NCBI RefSeq assembly: GCF_002008225.1
Contig: NZ_MRDH01000037.1
Coordinates: 310,001 to 374,000 of the forward strand
Source of the DNA: Agrobacterium salinitolerans
Lineage (GTDB): Bacteria; Pseudomonadota; Alphaproteobacteria; Rhizobiales; Rhizobiaceae
Direction: 5' to 3'
Length of the DNA: 64,000 bases
Position 1 is the first letter of the stretch; the number at the start of each line of letters is the position of its first letter. Below are positions 8,978 through 18,854 of this stretch, piece by piece. The notes beneath the pieces were generated by a model. The model did no database searches. It was given only the letters and a program-made list of their open reading frames with translations, and was not told the DNA's origin. The translations under genes were made by a program, and so were the position numbers.

Positions 8978-9739
8978 TCAGCGCGGCTTTCTCTGGCTTG
9001 CCGCGGTGCGGGTGGTGGGCACGCCCTGTGGGGCCAGCACGGGCACGAAAACCCGGCGCGAGGCGCGCTGGGTGACTGGCAGCCCTTGATAGAGACGCTT
9101 TTGCGCTTCCACCACGATGACACCGGAAAACAGCGGCCACAGCCTGCGGCCCGTATGTTCCAGATAACGGCGGAATTTCAGTATTGGCCGGCTTGTGGTG
9201 GGCGGAAAGAACAGCGCCTCGGCGGAGGCGCCCGGTGTGAAATTGGTTTCGCGCAAAAGCGCCGTCAGCTGTCCACGTGAATAGGGTCTTCCGGAACCGA
9301 AAGGTGTATGTTCCATGCGCGCCCAGACGCCGCGCCGGTTCGGCACCACGATGACGAGGCGGCCGCCGGGCGCCAGCACCCGCCACAGTTCCTTGAGGCT
9401 TTCGCGCGGATTTTCGGCAAATTCCAGCGCATGCACCATCAAGACCCGGTCTATCGACGAATCAGGCAGCGGCAGTTCCTCGTCGAAGACCAGCGCCGTG
9501 GAAGACAGCTCGCCCGCCGGCCAGTTCACAGCCCCCTGCCCCGCCGGCATGAAGGCGAAGGTGCGCTCCGTATCGCGACGGAACCGCTCCAGAAACGGCA
9601 CGGCGTAACCAAGGCCGACCAGCCGCTCTTCCGGCAAAGGCGGCCACAGCGTCGAAAGCGCCATGGTGATCGCCTGCTCGGCCGCGCGGCCAAGCGGAGA
9701 ATGATAGAATTCGCGCAGATCGACGATATCGGTATTCAT
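8978..9739 (-). CDS. Class I SAM-dependent methyltransferase
   Basis: A 253-residue protein with a Methyltransf_11-like core. The segment [34 protein letters not shown] corresponds to motifs II-III of small-molecule methyltransferases and is split here only for description; the [10 protein letters not shown] strand is clear. Motif I is degenerate (VGLGYAVPF near residue 40). The N-terminus [12 protein letters not shown] and the basic C-terminal tail are shared by rhizobial relatives of unknown substrate. The start is set at ATG 9739; the frame is open further upstream but would cross the gloB promoter. Divergent from gloB. Confidence 0.8.
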   Translation of the reverse strand: MNTDIVDLREFYHSPLGRAAEQAITMALSTLWPPLPEERLVGLGYAVPFLERFRRDTERTFAFMPAGQGAVNWPAGELSSTALVFDEELPLPDSSIDRVLMVHALEFAENPRESLKELWRVLAPGGRLVIVVPNRRGVWARMEHTPFGSGRPYSRGQLTALLRETNFTPGASAEALFFPPTTSRPILKFRRYLEHTGRRLWPLFSGVIVVEAQKRLYQGLPVTQRASRRVFVPVLAPQGVPTTRTAASQRKPR

Positions 9740-9845
9740 GGGCGAGAATGTAGCATCAGGCGGTTGGACTTCAAGGCGTCTGCCCTTACATAGGAAAGCA
9801 GGCGGGCGAATGCGCCGGTTTTGGCCGGCAAATGGAGAGGATAAG

Positions 9846-10616
9846 ATGAAACCTTTGGAAATAGACGTCTTTCTTTGCCGCAGCGACAATTTCGGGGTGC
9901 TCCTGCACGATCCTGAAAGCGGCGCGACGGCCACCATAGACGCCCCGGAAGAAGGGCCTATCCTGCGGGCGCTCGACGGCCACGGTTGGAAACTTACCCA
10001 TATCTTGACCACTCATCACCATCAGGACCATGTGGAAGCCAATCTGGCTCTGAAAGACAGGTTCCGCTGCGAAATTCACGGCCCCTATGACGAAGCGGTT
10101 GCGATTCCGGGCCTCGACCGTTCACAGGCCGATGGCGACGAATTCGAATTCGCCGGCCGCCGCGTTCAGGTTATCGCCACGCCCGGACATACGGCAGGCC
10201 ATATCTGTTATTATCTGCCCGATGACGGGCTGCTGTTTGCCGCCGATACGCTGTTTGCCATGGGTTGCGGCCGCCTGTTCGAACGTCCGGCGGCGGATAT
10301 GTGGCATTCCTTCCAGAAGCTCATGGCACTGCCGGATGAGACCAAGGTTTATTTCGGCCATGAATATACACTGACGAACGCCCGTTTCGCCCTCACCGTC
10401 GACCCGGAAAATGCTGTACTGAGCGAGCGCGCGGCCCACATCGAAAAGGTGCGGCAGGCGAATGAATTCACCATTCCCACCACCATCGGGCTCGAAAAAC
10501 AGACCAACCCCTATATGCGGGTGGCTGATGCCGGCATTCGCAAATATCTCGGCCTTGAAAGCGCCACCGATGCCGATGTTTTCGCGGAAATCCGCACACG
10601 CAAGGACAATTTCTGA
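9846..10616 (+). CDS. gloB: Hydroxyacylglutathione hydrolase (glyoxalase II)
   Basis: A metallo-beta-lactamase-fold thioesterase that hydrolyses S-lactoylglutathione to lactate and glutathione, the last step of methylglyoxal detoxification. The dinuclear metal motif THHHQDH is at 56-62, with further ligands in PGHTAGH, AADTLF and the YFGHEYT histidine; the glyoxalase-II C-terminal domain ends in [13 protein letters not shown]. Length 256 is standard. The ATG has GGAGAGG upstream. The stop overlaps the next gene's start (TGATG), so the pair is co-translated. Confidence 0.95.
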   Translation: MKPLEIDVFLCRSDNFGVLLHDPESGATATIDAPEEGPILRALDGHGWKLTHILTTHHHQDHVEANLALKDRFRCEIHGPYDEAVAIPGLDRSQADGDEFEFAGRRVQVIATPGHTAGHICYYLPDDGLLFAADTLFAMGCGRLFERPAADMWHSFQKLMALPDETKVYFGHEYTLTNARFALTVDPENAVLSERAAHIEKVRQANEFTIPTTIGLEKQTNPYMRVADAGIRKYLGLESATDADVFAEIRTRKDNF

Positions 10617-11056
10617 TGGGAACGGAGATATCGGCGCAGGCGATCATTCGCGAACTGGGGCTGGAGCCGCATCCCGAGGGCGGTTTTTACCACCAGACGT
10701 TCCGCGACAAGGCAGGCGGTGAGCGCGGTCATTCGACGGCAATCTATTATCTCCTGGAAAAGGGCGACCGCTCGCACTGGCACCGGGTCACCGATGCGGT
10801 TGAGGTCTGGCACTATTATGCCGGCGCGCCGATTGCGCTGCATCTTTCGCAGGACGGTCAGGAAGTGCGGACCTTCACGCTCGGCCCCGCCATTCTTGAA
10901 GGCGAGCGCCCGCAGGTCATCGTTCCCGCCAATTGCTGGCAATCGGCCGAAAGCCGCGGTGACTTCACGCTCGTCGGCTGCACCGTCTCGCCGGGCTTTG
11001 CCTTTTCGAGCTTCGTTATGGCCGAGCCGGGCTGGTCGCCAGGTGATGCGGCATAA
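10616..11056 (+). CDS. Cupin family protein (DUF985)
   Basis: A 146-residue single-domain cupin. The N-terminal LEPHPEGGFYHQTFRD and STAIYYLLEKGDRSHWHRV blocks are diagnostic of the DUF985 (cupin_5) family; SHWHR supplies the metal-ligand-type histidines. No enzymatic role has been firmly set for the family, and none is claimed. It is translationally coupled to gloB, which hints at a link to aldehyde or glutathione metabolism. It is followed by a short GC-rich palindrome fragment (about 11095-11115) related to the mosaic repeat near 18.9 kb. Confidence 0.85.
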   Translation: MGTEISAQAIIRELGLEPHPEGGFYHQTFRDKAGGERGHSTAIYYLLEKGDRSHWHRVTDAVEVWHYYAGAPIALHLSQDGQEVRTFTLGPAILEGERPQVIVPANCWQSAESRGDFTLVGCTVSPGFAFSSFVMAEPGWSPGDAA

Positions 11057-11165
11057 CCCTGAGAGCAATTAGAGGCCCGGTCGTGCTCCGCTTGTTTCTT
11101 CTCCCCGCCGGGGAGAGGAAATACGCGGCGACGCCTACTTTCAATTGCCGTGCCATCAATCTTGG

Positions 11166-11939
11166 TCAGCCGCCGTATTTCGTAGCGGTGATATAGACCT
11201 GCCCCACCCGGGTCGGAATGATGGCGTAGACAGGCGCATAGACATCCATGTTGTTCGACTTGGCGAACCAGATCTCCATGGAGATGGATTTCAGATATTC
11301 GATATCCTTGCGCCCCTGCCTGTAACCCGACTTCGGCACATACCGCGCCTTGCAAACGATGGCGTCGCCGTTAAAACCGTTGGTCTTGAACGGCCTGGTG
11401 CCGCTGGAGCTCAAAACCAGATCGAGCCGCGATTCGCCGTCATAGATCGGCAGGCGAGTCGGGCAGATGCGGCCGCCGGCTGGAATGATGAGGCCGGAAA
11501 TCGGATCGAGAACCGAGCGCAGGTCGCGGTCCTTCACATCCACCCAGTTGTCCGGCCGGGCTTTCGGCTCGGGTTTCACCGTCGTCGATGTGACGTTGCC
11601 GTTGCGATAGACAACGTCATAGGTGCGTACGCGCTTGCCGTCCTTGTAGACCAGCGAATATTCGTTGGCCTGCAGCCGGTGGCCGCGCTTGGCGCCGGAA
11701 ACGGTCGTCTTGCCGGAAATATCCTTGAGGATACTGGCGAGGCCGGCGGCGCTGAAGGAACCGGAGATCGAATAATTCGGCCCATCCATGCGAGTCGAGA
11801 AACTCGCCCTGGCAATCGGCAAAATGCCCAGATTGATGCTGTATTCGCTTGTGTGGCGCGCTTCGGCGGCGAGCGAGGGGGAGACGCCCGTTAACGCTAT
11901 TGTCGCGGCCACGAAAATGCTTTTTCCTCTGGCAATCAT
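11166..11939 (-). CDS. DUF3108 domain-containing exported protein
   Basis: A 257-residue protein with a Sec signal peptide (hydrophobic 8-24, cleavage after SLAAEA-like site). The mature part begins TSEYSINLGILPIARASF, the typical opening of DUF3108 proteins, which are periplasmic or envelope-associated, beta-rich and of unknown function. The C-terminus VYITATKYGG is also conserved. AAGGTG lies 9 bases before the ATG. Divergent from rpmB with about 250 bases between. Confidence 0.85.
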   Translation of the reverse strand: MIARGKSIFVAATIALTGVSPSLAAEARHTSEYSINLGILPIARASFSTRMDGPNYSISGSFSAAGLASILKDISGKTTVSGAKRGHRLQANEYSLVYKDGKRVRTYDVVYRNGNVTSTTVKPEPKARPDNWVDVKDRDLRSVLDPISGLIIPAGGRICPTRLPIYDGESRLDLVLSSSGTRPFKTNGFNGDAIVCKARYVPKSGYRQGRKDIEYLKSISMEIWFAKSNNMDVYAPVYAIIPTRVGQVYITATKYGG

Positions 11940-12067
11940 TTCGATATCACCTTAAAAGAGGCGCGGAAGCGGCCTTATCGGGCGATCATATACGCTGACT
12001 TGTGGCAATAAAAAAGCGGATGCCGGTTGAAAACGCCGGAATTTCCTTTCATTTGATCGCGAGCGGC

Positions 12068-12096
12068 TTGACTGTTAGGTCCCGTCTGACTATAGA
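12068..12096 (+). promoter_or_regulatory. Sigma-70-type promoter for rpmB
   Basis: TTGACT (12068-12073) and TATAGA (12091-12096) are separated by exactly 17 bases, close to the housekeeping consensus. The rpmB ATG lies about 95 bases downstream, leaving room for a leader of roughly 88 bases. Confidence 0.6.
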
Positions 12097-12191
12097 ACCG
12101 CAACTTTCCAATCATGGCCAGTTGGATTGCCACCCCGGTTTTGCCGGTGGCGAGCCAGTGGTGAAACAGACGAAACGAAATAGGTGTACCC

Positions 12192-12482
12192 ATGTCCCGT
12201 GTATGCGAATTGACCGGCAAGGGCGTCCAGACGGGCAACAACGTCAGCCACGCCAACAACAAGACCAAGCGCCGGTTCCTTCCGAATCTCTGCCAGGTCA
12301 CGTTGATCTCCGATGCTCTCGGCCAGCGTTTCCGCCTGCGTGTTTCCGCAGCCGCTCTGCGCTCCGTTGAACACCGTGGTGGCCTCGATGCCTTCCTTCT
12401 GAAGTCCGGCGAAAACGAACTGAGCATGCGCGCTCGTCTACTGCGCCGCCAGATCGCCAAGAAGACGGCTGAAGCTGCTTAA
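12192..12482 (+). CDS. rpmB: 50S ribosomal protein L28
   Basis: A 96-residue basic protein beginning [21 protein letters not shown], the classic L28 start, with the conserved [12 protein letters not shown] block. It binds the large ribosomal subunit. The C-terminal extension past residue 78 is usual in alphaproteobacteria. It has its own promoter (12068-12096) and a hairpin terminator (12512-12545). It is a stand-alone copy without the rpmG partner found in many bacteria. Confidence 0.97.
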   Translation: MSRVCELTGKGVQTGNNVSHANNKTKRRFLPNLCQVTLISDALGQRFRLRVSAAALRSVEHRGGLDAFLLKSGENELSMRARLLRRQIAKKTAEAA

Positions 12483-12511
12483 TAGCGGCTTCGACATCAT
12501 TTGATATTCAG

Positions 12512-12545
12512 AAGGCTTGGATGGCTTTTGCCGCTCAAGCCTTTT
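12512..12545 (+). terminator. Rho-independent terminator after rpmB
   Basis: AAGGCTTG (12512-12519) pairs with CAAGCCTT (12536-12543), with a small inner GGC/GCC pairing and a run of T following (TTTTGTTTG). It begins 30 bases after the rpmB stop codon. Confidence 0.75.
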
Positions 12546-12565
12546 GTTTGTTCCAGATTTTCGTT

Positions 12566-12639
12566 GCATCGGGTTTTGCGAAAACCGTTTGAGACGTTCT
12601 CTTCCGATGCTTGGCTCCAACTGGTGGCATCACCCAGGA
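12566..12639 (+). promoter_or_regulatory. Candidate structured 5' leader of the queuosine-precursor transporter
   Basis: GCATCGG (12566-12572) can pair with CCGATGC (12604-12610), enclosing hairpins GGTTTT-GCG-AAAACC (12572-12586) and GAGA-CGT-TCTC (12591-12601). The same CCGATGC segment can instead pair through GATGC with GCATC at 12627-12631, beside the ribosome site CCAGGA (12634-12639). Two mutually exclusive pairings next to the start site are a riboswitch-like arrangement. No known class is recognised. Confidence 0.35.
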
Positions 12640-12646
12640 TAAAAAA

Positions 12647-13291
12647 ATGCCCTATCTGCGTTTTACGCTTATCTATGTTCTGCTGATGACTTTGGTGGTC
12701 GTCGCGTCCAATATTCTGGTGCAATACCCGCTTTCCGGCTCGTTGTTCGGCGTCAATCTCGGCGACCTTTTGACCTGGGGTGCCTTCACCTATCCGATCG
12801 CCTTCCTCGTCACGGACCTCACCAACCGCCAGTTCGGCCCGTCCATAGCGCGTCGCGTCGTGCTTGCCGGCTTCGTCGTTGGTGTCACGCTGTCCTTCTG
12901 GACATCCATTCCGCGCATCGCTGTTGCGTCCGGCACCGCCTATCTGATCGGCCAGTTGCTGGATATTTCCGTGTTCAACCGCCTGCGCCGCCAGCGCTGG
13001 TGGCATGCGCCACTCGCGGGCTCGATGCTGGGATCGGTGCTGGACACGGCCCTGTTCTTCTCCATCGCCTTTGCCGCGAGCTTCTCCTTTGTCGGCCCCA
13101 ACGACGCCTTCGCCACCGAAAGCGCGCCGCTGCTCGGCGTTTTCGCTCTGGAGGCCCCTCGGTGGATTTCTTGGGCGCTGGGCGATCTGTCGGTCAAGGT
13201 TCTCGTCGGCCTCGTCATGCTCCTGCCCTACGGCGCGCTGATGAACACGCTGAAGCCGATGCCGGACACCGTCAAAACGGGCCGCGTTTGA
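12647..13291 (+). CDS. Queuosine precursor transporter (YhhQ/VUT family)
   Basis: A polytopic inner-membrane protein of 214 residues with about six hydrophobic segments. LGDLLTWGAFTYPIAFLVTDLTNRQFG is the family hallmark (given here as one segment near residues 42-68, key residues LTxxxxG-P-D-N). Family members import preQ0 or preQ1 for queuosine modification of tRNA. CCAGGA lies 7 bases before the ATG. It follows the rpmB terminator and has a leader with alternative pairings that may control it. Confidence 0.9.
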   Translation: MPYLRFTLIYVLLMTLVVVASNILVQYPLSGSLFGVNLGDLLTWGAFTYPIAFLVTDLTNRQFGPSIARRVVLAGFVVGVTLSFWTSIPRIAVASGTAYLIGQLLDISVFNRLRRQRWWHAPLAGSMLGSVLDTALFFSIAFAASFSFVGPNDAFATESAPLLGVFALEAPRWISWALGDLSVKVLVGLVMLLPYGALMNTLKPMPDTVKTGRV

Positions 13292-13381
13292 GGCCGGGCA
13301 AGCGCGGATCAAATCGCGCTTGCAAGCCAGCCGTCAGCATTGCAGTCTGTCGTCCGTGGCACAGCGCAGAGGCAGGTCGAC

Positions 13382-13717
13382 ATGCAGATCAAGGACGTTA
13401 TAGACATCGTGGAGGCTGCCAGCGCCACGCTTTCAGGGTCAACCTTCAACGACGTCAATCTATCCGGCACGGTCTTCGACAATGTCAATCTTTCCGGGGC
13501 GAGCTTCAACAATATCAATTTGTCAGGTGCGTCGTTCACGGATAACAACATGTCCGGCTGGTCGATCGATGACGTCAATTTTTCCGGTCTGAAACTGAGC
13601 AACTCAAACCTGTCGGGTGCGCAGATAACGTCATGCCGAATGACCGGCATGAAGATCGACGGCATTCCCGTCGAGGACCTGATGGCAGCCTACAAGGCGG
13701 CACAGCAGCAGGCCTGA
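13382..13717 (+). CDS. Small pentapeptide-repeat protein with ten-residue period
   Basis: A 111-residue protein. After a short helical start (MQIKDVIDIVEAASATL) come about seven tandem ten-residue units of the form xxFxxxNLSG (residues about 17-86), for example TVFDNVNLSG and ASFNNINLSG, then a helical tail (EDLMAAYKAAQQQA). This matches a right-handed beta-helix built from paired pentapeptides. The unusual point is the fixed NLSG in every second pentapeptide. No signal peptide is seen, so it should be cytoplasmic. Function unknown; gyrase-protection roles exist for some family members but are not implied here. Confidence 0.8.
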   Translation: MQIKDVIDIVEAASATLSGSTFNDVNLSGTVFDNVNLSGASFNNINLSGASFTDNNMSGWSIDDVNFSGLKLSNSNLSGAQITSCRMTGMKIDGIPVEDLMAAYKAAQQQA

Positions 13718-13719
13718 TT

Positions 13720-14739
13720 TTACTCCACCAGCTTGAATTCCAGCATCAAGTTGCGCTGGAGGAACGAGTGATTGTCATCGGAAACGATGATGAGGCGCGT
13801 CGAGCCGTCCGGCCCCTTCACCACATCCATGCCTTCCATATTGTCGATCTGGTAGGCCATGCCGGCTTCCATGAGGATTTCGCCATCCACCACAGCACCC
13901 GGCCGGATATCAGCACCACGGATGCGACGGATGCGCATGCCCACGCCTTCAGCGAAATTGAAGCGGCGCTCGAGAAGCAGCAGGTCGCCATTGGGCAAGA
14001 ACGCACCGTCCGTCACGTCGAATGACGGATGATGCGTGACGGCGAATGTGCCCTTCAGCGGGCCTTCCAATATGGCGGCGAGAAGATTGCCGTCCGTATC
14101 GATACTTTTTTCAGCCACGACGACCAGAGCGCCGGCGAGCGACGAATCGCCCGGCGATACCGCGAGAGCCTCCAGGCCGCCATTATGGCGCAACTCGTTG
14201 CTGGGGATGAGATATGGCAGACGTTCGAGCGGCTTTGAGGTGGTGAAGCCCGGATCTGGATAGATATCGATCCTGTGGCGCTGTTCGTAACTGACGAACA
14301 CCTTGCCATCGCGCAGCGCCAGCCCTTCCGCATCCATTTCCATCTTGCGCGGCGGTTCGCGCCCGCCCATGTCCAGCATGGGGGTGATGCGCGCATCGGC
14401 AATTCCGGACAAAGCACCGCGAGCGTCACGCAAGACCCTGCCCGTCAGCCAATGGCCGGTATCCAGCACCGCAACAAAGTCCTCCCCATTGGGGCGGAAA
14501 CGGATGGACGATATCGCCCCGAACAGCTTTTCCGGCCCGCTCATCACCATGCCGCCGACAAATTCCAGCTTGCCGAAACGTTTTTCGCTGGTGCCGACCT
14601 CGAAAGAGGAGAGGAGACGCGCGCTCACCGGCACATCGATGGTGGAAGCGCCGATGGAAACCGGGAACAGCCAGGCGGCCGCGAGAATGGCGGCCATCGC
14701 AAGCGTCTTGCAGAGGGAAGAAGCCTTACCCCGCTTATC
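13720..14739 (-). CDS. Esterase-like activity of phytase family protein (secreted)
   Basis: A beta-propeller-type protein of about 339 residues assigned to the phytase-like family (PF13449) from [18 protein letters not shown] and [18 protein letters not shown] signal peptide is visible (basic start, then [20 protein letters not shown]). The start is uncertain: the frame is open to 14802, inside cobT; GTG at 14739 has AGGG 6 bases upstream and overlaps the cobT stop by a few bases, giving a normal signal sequence, so I use it. The gene immediately follows cobT, but the pairing has no obvious logic. Confidence 0.8.
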   Translation of the reverse strand, partial: DKRGKASSLCKTLAMAAILAAAWLFPVSIGASTIDVPVSARLLSSFEVGTSEKRFGKLEFVGGMVMSGPEKLFGAISSIRFRPNGEDFVAVLDTGHWLTGRVLRDARGALSGIADARITPMLDMGGREPPRKMEMDAEGLALRDGKVFVSYEQRHRIDIYPDPGFTTSKPLERLPYLIPSNELRHNGGLEALAVSPGDSSLAGALVVVAEKSIDTDGNLLAAILEGPLKGTFAVTHHPSFDVTDGAFLPNGDLLLLERRFNFAEGVGMRIRRIRGADIRPGAVVDGEILMEAGMAYQIDNMEGMDVVKGPDGSTRLIIVSDDNHSFLQRNLMLEFKLVE

Positions 14740-16639
14740 CCGCACGGCGAACCCTGCGGGACGAACCGGAAGCGCCGCTCGTATCCTCAAAGAGCGCCGC
14801 AAGCTGCTCGGTCATCGCGCCGGCCAGTTCGTCCGCATCCACGATGGTCACGGCGCGGCGATAATAGCGCGTCACATCGTGGCCGATACCGATTGCCAGC
14901 AGTTCCACCGGCGACCGTGTCTCGATCTGCTCGATGACCGCGCGCAGGTGCCGTTCCAGATAGTTGCCGGGATTGACCGACAGGGTCGAATCGTCCACCG
15001 GCGCTCCGTCCGAGATCATCATCATGATCTTGCGCTGCTCGGGGCGGCCGATCAGGCGGTTATGCGCCCACATCAGCGCTTCACCGTCGATGTTTTCTTT
15101 GAGCAGTCCCTCGCGCATCATCAGGCCGAGATTGCGCCGCGCGCGCCGCCAAGGCGCATCCGCCGATTTGTAGATGATATGGCGCAGATCGTTGAGACGG
15201 CCCGGCGAAGCGGGCTTGCCATTGGCGAGCCACTGTTCGCGCGACTGCCCGCCCTTCCACGCCTTGGTGGTGAAGCCGAGAATCTCCACCTTCACGCCGG
15301 ACCGCTCCAGCGTGCGCGCCAGAATATCGGCGCAGGTGGCTGCAACGGTGATCGGACGGCCGCGCATCGAACCGGAATTGTCGATGACGAGCGAGACGAC
15401 GGTATCGCGGAACTTGGTGTCGCGTTCTTTCTTGAAGGAAAGCGGCTGCATCGGATCGATGATGAGCCTGACGAGGCGGGCCGGATCGAGGTAGCCCTCT
15501 TCCAGATCGAAGTCCCAGGAACGGTTCTGCTGCGCCATCAGGCGGCGCTGCAACCGGTTTGCCAGCCGTCCGACGGCGCCCTGAAGATGAGCGAGTTGCT
15601 TGTCGAGGAAGGCGCGCAGACGGTCGAGTTCCGCCTCGTCGCACAGTTCCTCGGCGTGAATTTCCTCGTCGAATTCCTGGGTGAAGATGCGGTAATCGAC
15701 CTTTTCATTAAAGTCGTCGAAGGGGCTGTTGGGGCGGCGGGTCTCGCCGGGCGTTTCGGAATCCTCGTCGAGATCGTCGGACATTTCCTCGTCCGACATC
15801 TCAGCGCCGTCCATCTCGCCTTCTTCCATTTCCTCCTGCGAGGCCTCGTTTTCATCGGCGGGCGTCGCGTCGGAGCCGGCCTCTTCCTCGACCTGTTCCT
15901 CTTCGGTCTCGTTGGTGCGCGGCTGGTCCTCGTTGGATTCCGCTTCCTGGCTCTCGGGCTCGTTATCCTCGTCGCCGAAATCCTCCGCCATCTGCATTGA
16001 GGTCAGCATCTTGCGCACCAGACGCGAAAACGCCTTCTGGTCGGTGATGACGCTGGAGAGATCCTTGAGGTCGCCGGCGGCCTTGTCCTCGATGAAATCG
16101 CGCCACAGATCGACAACCTTGCCGGCGCTTTCCGGCGGCTTCTCACCCGTCAGCTTCTCGCGCACCAGAAGCGCCACAGCTTCGGCAAGCGGCGCATCGT
16201 CCTTGTTGTTGATGCCGGCAAAGTTGGCTTTGGCGTATTTTTCGGTGTTCATGGCCTGGATGTTGGAGGCCATGCCGGGCATGCGCAGCGCGCCGATCGA
16301 TTCCACGCGCGCCTGTTCGACAGCATCGAAGATCAGCCGCGCTTCGGCACCCTGCGGCGACATGACTGCGTGGGTATCGGCATCATGGCAGGCAAGGCGC
16401 AACGCCATGGAATCGCCGAGTCCGCGGGTGATGGCGATTTCCTGCGCTGTCGGTTTCTTGGAGATTTCCGGCAGGCGCATGCGCTCGCCGGCAAGGCCCG
16501 GCCGTTCATTGGCGAAGACGACTTCGACTTCGGCATCGCCAGCGACGGATCGCACGCATCCGGCAATCGCCTGACGCAACGGCTCCGTATCGACCGCCGT
16601 ACCCGGTTTTGCTCTGGAATTGTCGCCGCGCCCTGCCAT
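14735..16639 (-). CDS. cobT: Aerobic cobaltochelatase subunit CobT
   Basis: With CobN and CobS it inserts cobalt into hydrogenobyrinic acid diamide in aerobic cobalamin synthesis. The 634 residues include an N-terminal helical domain (1-218), a highly acidic linker (about 219-305, almost all D/E/S/N) and a C-terminal von Willebrand A-like domain with the MIDAS core DNSGSM (420-425) and the later [15 protein letters not shown] precedes the ATG at 16639, which is chosen over one 5 codons upstream. It follows cobS on the same strand. This is the cobaltochelatase CobT, not the phosphoribosyltransferase sharing that symbol. Confidence 0.95.
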   Translation of the reverse strand: MAGRGDNSRAKPGTAVDTEPLRQAIAGCVRSVAGDAEVEVVFANERPGLAGERMRLPEISKKPTAQEIAITRGLGDSMALRLACHDADTHAVMSPQGAEARLIFDAVEQARVESIGALRMPGMASNIQAMNTEKYAKANFAGINNKDDAPLAEAVALLVREKLTGEKPPESAGKVVDLWRDFIEDKAAGDLKDLSSVITDQKAFSRLVRKMLTSMQMAEDFGDEDNEPESQEAESNEDQPRTNETEEEQVEEEAGSDATPADENEASQEEMEEGEMDGAEMSDEEMSDDLDEDSETPGETRRPNSPFDDFNEKVDYRIFTQEFDEEIHAEELCDEAELDRLRAFLDKQLAHLQGAVGRLANRLQRRLMAQQNRSWDFDLEEGYLDPARLVRLIIDPMQPLSFKKERDTKFRDTVVSLVIDNSGSMRGRPITVAATCADILARTLERSGVKVEILGFTTKAWKGGQSREQWLANGKPASPGRLNDLRHIIYKSADAPWRRARRNLGLMMREGLLKENIDGEALMWAHNRLIGRPEQRKIMMMISDGAPVDDSTLSVNPGNYLERHLRAVIEQIETRSPVELLAIGIGHDVTRYYRRAVTIVDADELAGAMTEQLAALFEDTSGASGSSRRVRRAG

Positions 16640-16745
16640 TGTCTTTCCTGTCATTTGCCGACGCGTGGAGACCGCCCATCGATATGCGCGCAGTCTGCCA
16701 GCGTCTTCAAGTCATCGAAATCGTCTCCGGACAAGCCGGGGACGA

Positions 16746-17735
16746 TCAGGCGCTGAGAACGATGTTCGCAGCGCTTTCCTTCAGCTCGACGCCAAAGGCC
16801 CGCTGATACTGTTCGGCAACCAGCGTGCGCTCCAGCTCGTCGCACTTGTTGAGGAAGGTTACGCGGAAAGCAAAAGCAAGATCGCCGAAGATTTCCGCAT
16901 TTTCCGCCCAGGTGATGACGGTACGCGGGCTCATGACCGTGGAAAGGTCGCCATTGATGAAAGCCGAACGGGTAAGATCGGCCACGCGCACCATCTTGGA
17001 GACGGTTTCACGGCCCTTCGGATTGTCGAAGCTCTTCACCTTGGCGGCGATGATGTTCACTTCCTGCTCGTGCGGCAGGTAGTTCAGCGTGGTGACGATG
17101 GACCAGCGGTCCATCTGCGCCTGGTTGATCTGCTGCGTGCCGTGGTAGAGCCCGGTCGTATCGCCAAGGCCGACGGTGTTGGCGGTCGCAAAAATGCGGA
17201 ACGCCGGGTGAGGACGGATGACGCGACTCTGGTCGAGCAGCGTCAGGCGGCCGGAAGATTCCAGCACACGCTGGATGACGAACATCACGTCAGGACGACC
17301 GGCATCGTATTCGTCGAAAACGAGCGCGACATTGTGCTGGTAGGCCCAGGGCAGAATGCCGTCCTTGAATTCAGTGACCTGCTTGCCGTCTTTGAGGACG
17401 ATTGCGTCTTTGCCGACGAGGTCGATACGGCTGACATGGCTGTCAAGATTGACGCGCACGCAGGGCCAGTTCAGGCGGGCGGCGACCTGCTCGATATGGG
17501 TGGATTTACCCGTGCCGTGGAAACCGGAGACCATGACACGTCGGTTGTGAGCAAAACCGGCAAGGATCGCGAGTGTCGTATCGCGGTCGAAAAGATAGTC
17601 GGGATCGAGGTCCGGCACATAGGCGTCGCCCTGGGAATAGGCGGGAACCCGCAGATCCGTATCAATGCCGAAAACCTCCCGCACAGACACCGTCGTGTCG
17701 GGCAGGTTGGAAATATCAAGGTCGATTTTGCTCAT
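16746..17735 (-). CDS. cobS: Aerobic cobaltochelatase subunit CobS
   Basis: The AAA+ ATPase subunit that works in a ring with CobT to drive cobalt insertion by CobN. Walker A is GFHGTGKST (71-79), Walker B is [10 protein letters not shown], and FATANTVG supplies the sensor-1 Asn. Length 329 is standard. The ATG at 17735 has GGAG 5 bases upstream, better than the start 9 codons earlier. About 100 bases separate it from cobT, consistent with one operon. CobN is not in this window. Confidence 0.95.
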   Translation of the reverse strand: MSKIDLDISNLPDTTVSVREVFGIDTDLRVPAYSQGDAYVPDLDPDYLFDRDTTLAILAGFAHNRRVMVSGFHGTGKSTHIEQVAARLNWPCVRVNLDSHVSRIDLVGKDAIVLKDGKQVTEFKDGILPWAYQHNVALVFDEYDAGRPDVMFVIQRVLESSGRLTLLDQSRVIRPHPAFRIFATANTVGLGDTTGLYHGTQQINQAQMDRWSIVTTLNYLPHEQEVNIIAAKVKSFDNPKGRETVSKMVRVADLTRSAFINGDLSTVMSPRTVITWAENAEIFGDLAFAFRVTFLNKCDELERTLVAEQYQRAFGVELKESAANIVLSA

Positions 17736-17803
17736 CACGTCTCCAAGGCGGGCGGCAGCCACCCGGCCACATCATCAATCAGGCGGTAAACACGTAAGTT
17801 GGC

Positions 17804-18439
17804 TTAGCAGAAACCTGACTGCTTTAACAATTGATATGCTTGAACAACAGCCCGAAAACGTTCTTCCGAACCACGATCGCCACCATTAGCATCAGGATGG
17901 TGCTTTTTGACAAGCTCCTTATAACGCCTTTTTATGTCTTCCTGCTTTGCGCTGGACGGAAGACCGAGCGTATCGAAGGCTTTTGCCTCCAGCGTCTTCA
18001 GCTTGCGGTCCTGTTGCATGCGCGTGCCGCCGGCCCTTCCTCCGCCGGCAAAACCGCCGGTAAAGCCGAAAGGATCGCGAATACGCGCGTTGCCGCTGGC
18101 TGAGCCGGAGCGCAAAGTGGAATGCAGCGGGCTGTCGCGCGCAGTCTTGTTCACGCCCACCGTCCAGGTGGGGCGATGGCCGGTGATCGCTTCCTTCTGG
18201 TAACGGGCGATTTCGCTGTCGGAGAGGCCGGAAAAGTAATTATAGCCCTTGTTGTATTCCTTCACATGCTCAAAACAGAACAGGAAGAATTGCCCCTCGG
18301 CATTGCGGCCGACGGGTGCCCGGTGAACGCCCGGCTTGTCGCATCCGTCCCACTGGCAGGTTGGGGCCTGAACCTCAGGTTCCCGCTCCCTTTTCCGGCG
18401 CGTGCGGATGCGGTCGAAATATTTCGAATCCAGTTTCAT
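17804..18439 (-). CDS. J-domain (DnaJ-like) protein with N-terminal Cys/His segment
   Basis: A 211-residue protein. The C-terminal J domain (about 155-210) starts AFDTLGLPSSAKQEDIKRRYKEL and has the essential HPD in KKHHPDANG, so it should stimulate an Hsp70 ATPase. The N-terminus carries a possible metal site (CQWDGCDKPG at about 28-37, then FCFEH near 55) and a Gly/Arg-rich linker (about 125-150). The J domain at the C-terminus distinguishes it from DnaJ. AGGG sits 5 bases before the ATG at 18439. It lies upstream of cobST and is divergent from bolA. Confidence 0.88.
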   Translation of the reverse strand: MKLDSKYFDRIRTRRKREREPEVQAPTCQWDGCDKPGVHRAPVGRNAEGQFFLFCFEHVKEYNKGYNYFSGLSDSEIARYQKEAITGHRPTWTVGVNKTARDSPLHSTLRSGSASGNARIRDPFGFTGGFAGGGRAGGTRMQQDRKLKTLEAKAFDTLGLPSSAKQEDIKRRYKELVKKHHPDANGGDRGSEERFRAVVQAYQLLKQSGFC

Positions 18440-18554
18440 GATGCCCTGATTATGGGGTGCGAAAAGCCGCACAACAAGAATTGACAAAGTGGAATGTTAC
18501 AGGCTTTTAGGGAGCCCCCTTCAAAGACCTGCAAACAGAATTGGAGCCCTCTGC

Positions 18555-18836
18555 ATGTCCCTGCGAGAACGCATAGAAACGAAGCTTCGGCAGAGCTTTT
18601 CGCCGGAACGCCTGAGGGTTGTCGATGAAAGCCAGATGCATGCCGGCCACCAGCCGGATATAACCGGTACGGGCGAGACACATATGCGTGTTCAGATAGT
18701 GTCGGAAAGCTTTTCCGGCAAGTCTCGCGTCGAACGCCACCGGGCGATCAACGCTGTTTTGAAGCCGGAACTCGACGCCGGGCTGCATGCGCTGGCGATA
18801 GAGGCGGCGGCACCGGGGGAAGCGGTGCGGTTCTAG
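18555..18836 (+). CDS. bolA: BolA family protein
   Basis: A small (93-residue) BolA-fold protein. It shows the conserved HAGHQP segment and the FSGKSRVERHRAINAVL region with the invariant C-terminal-half histidine. Family members partner with monothiol glutaredoxins and take part in iron-sulfur and stress regulation. The ATG at 18555 has GGAG 8 bases upstream; the frame is open to 18489 but without a better start. It is alone on this strand and is followed by a mosaic repeat. Confidence 0.92.
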   Translation: MSLRERIETKLRQSFSPERLRVVDESQMHAGHQPDITGTGETHMRVQIVSESFSGKSRVERHRAINAVLKPELDAGLHALAIEAAAPGEAVRF

Positions 18837-18854
18837 GTGGTCATTTGAGCCGAG

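Noticed and set aside
12497-13312. Possible preQ1 riboswitch of a known class before the transporter
   Set aside because: The short preQ1-I pattern (stem, C-rich loop and A-rich tail) is not present; only a novel alternative-pairing leader can be proposed.
14303-16574. Long plus-strand frames (565 and 281 codons) opposite cobT
   Set aside because: Ser-rich and Arg-rich antisense translations of the acidic cobT linker; no independent evidence.
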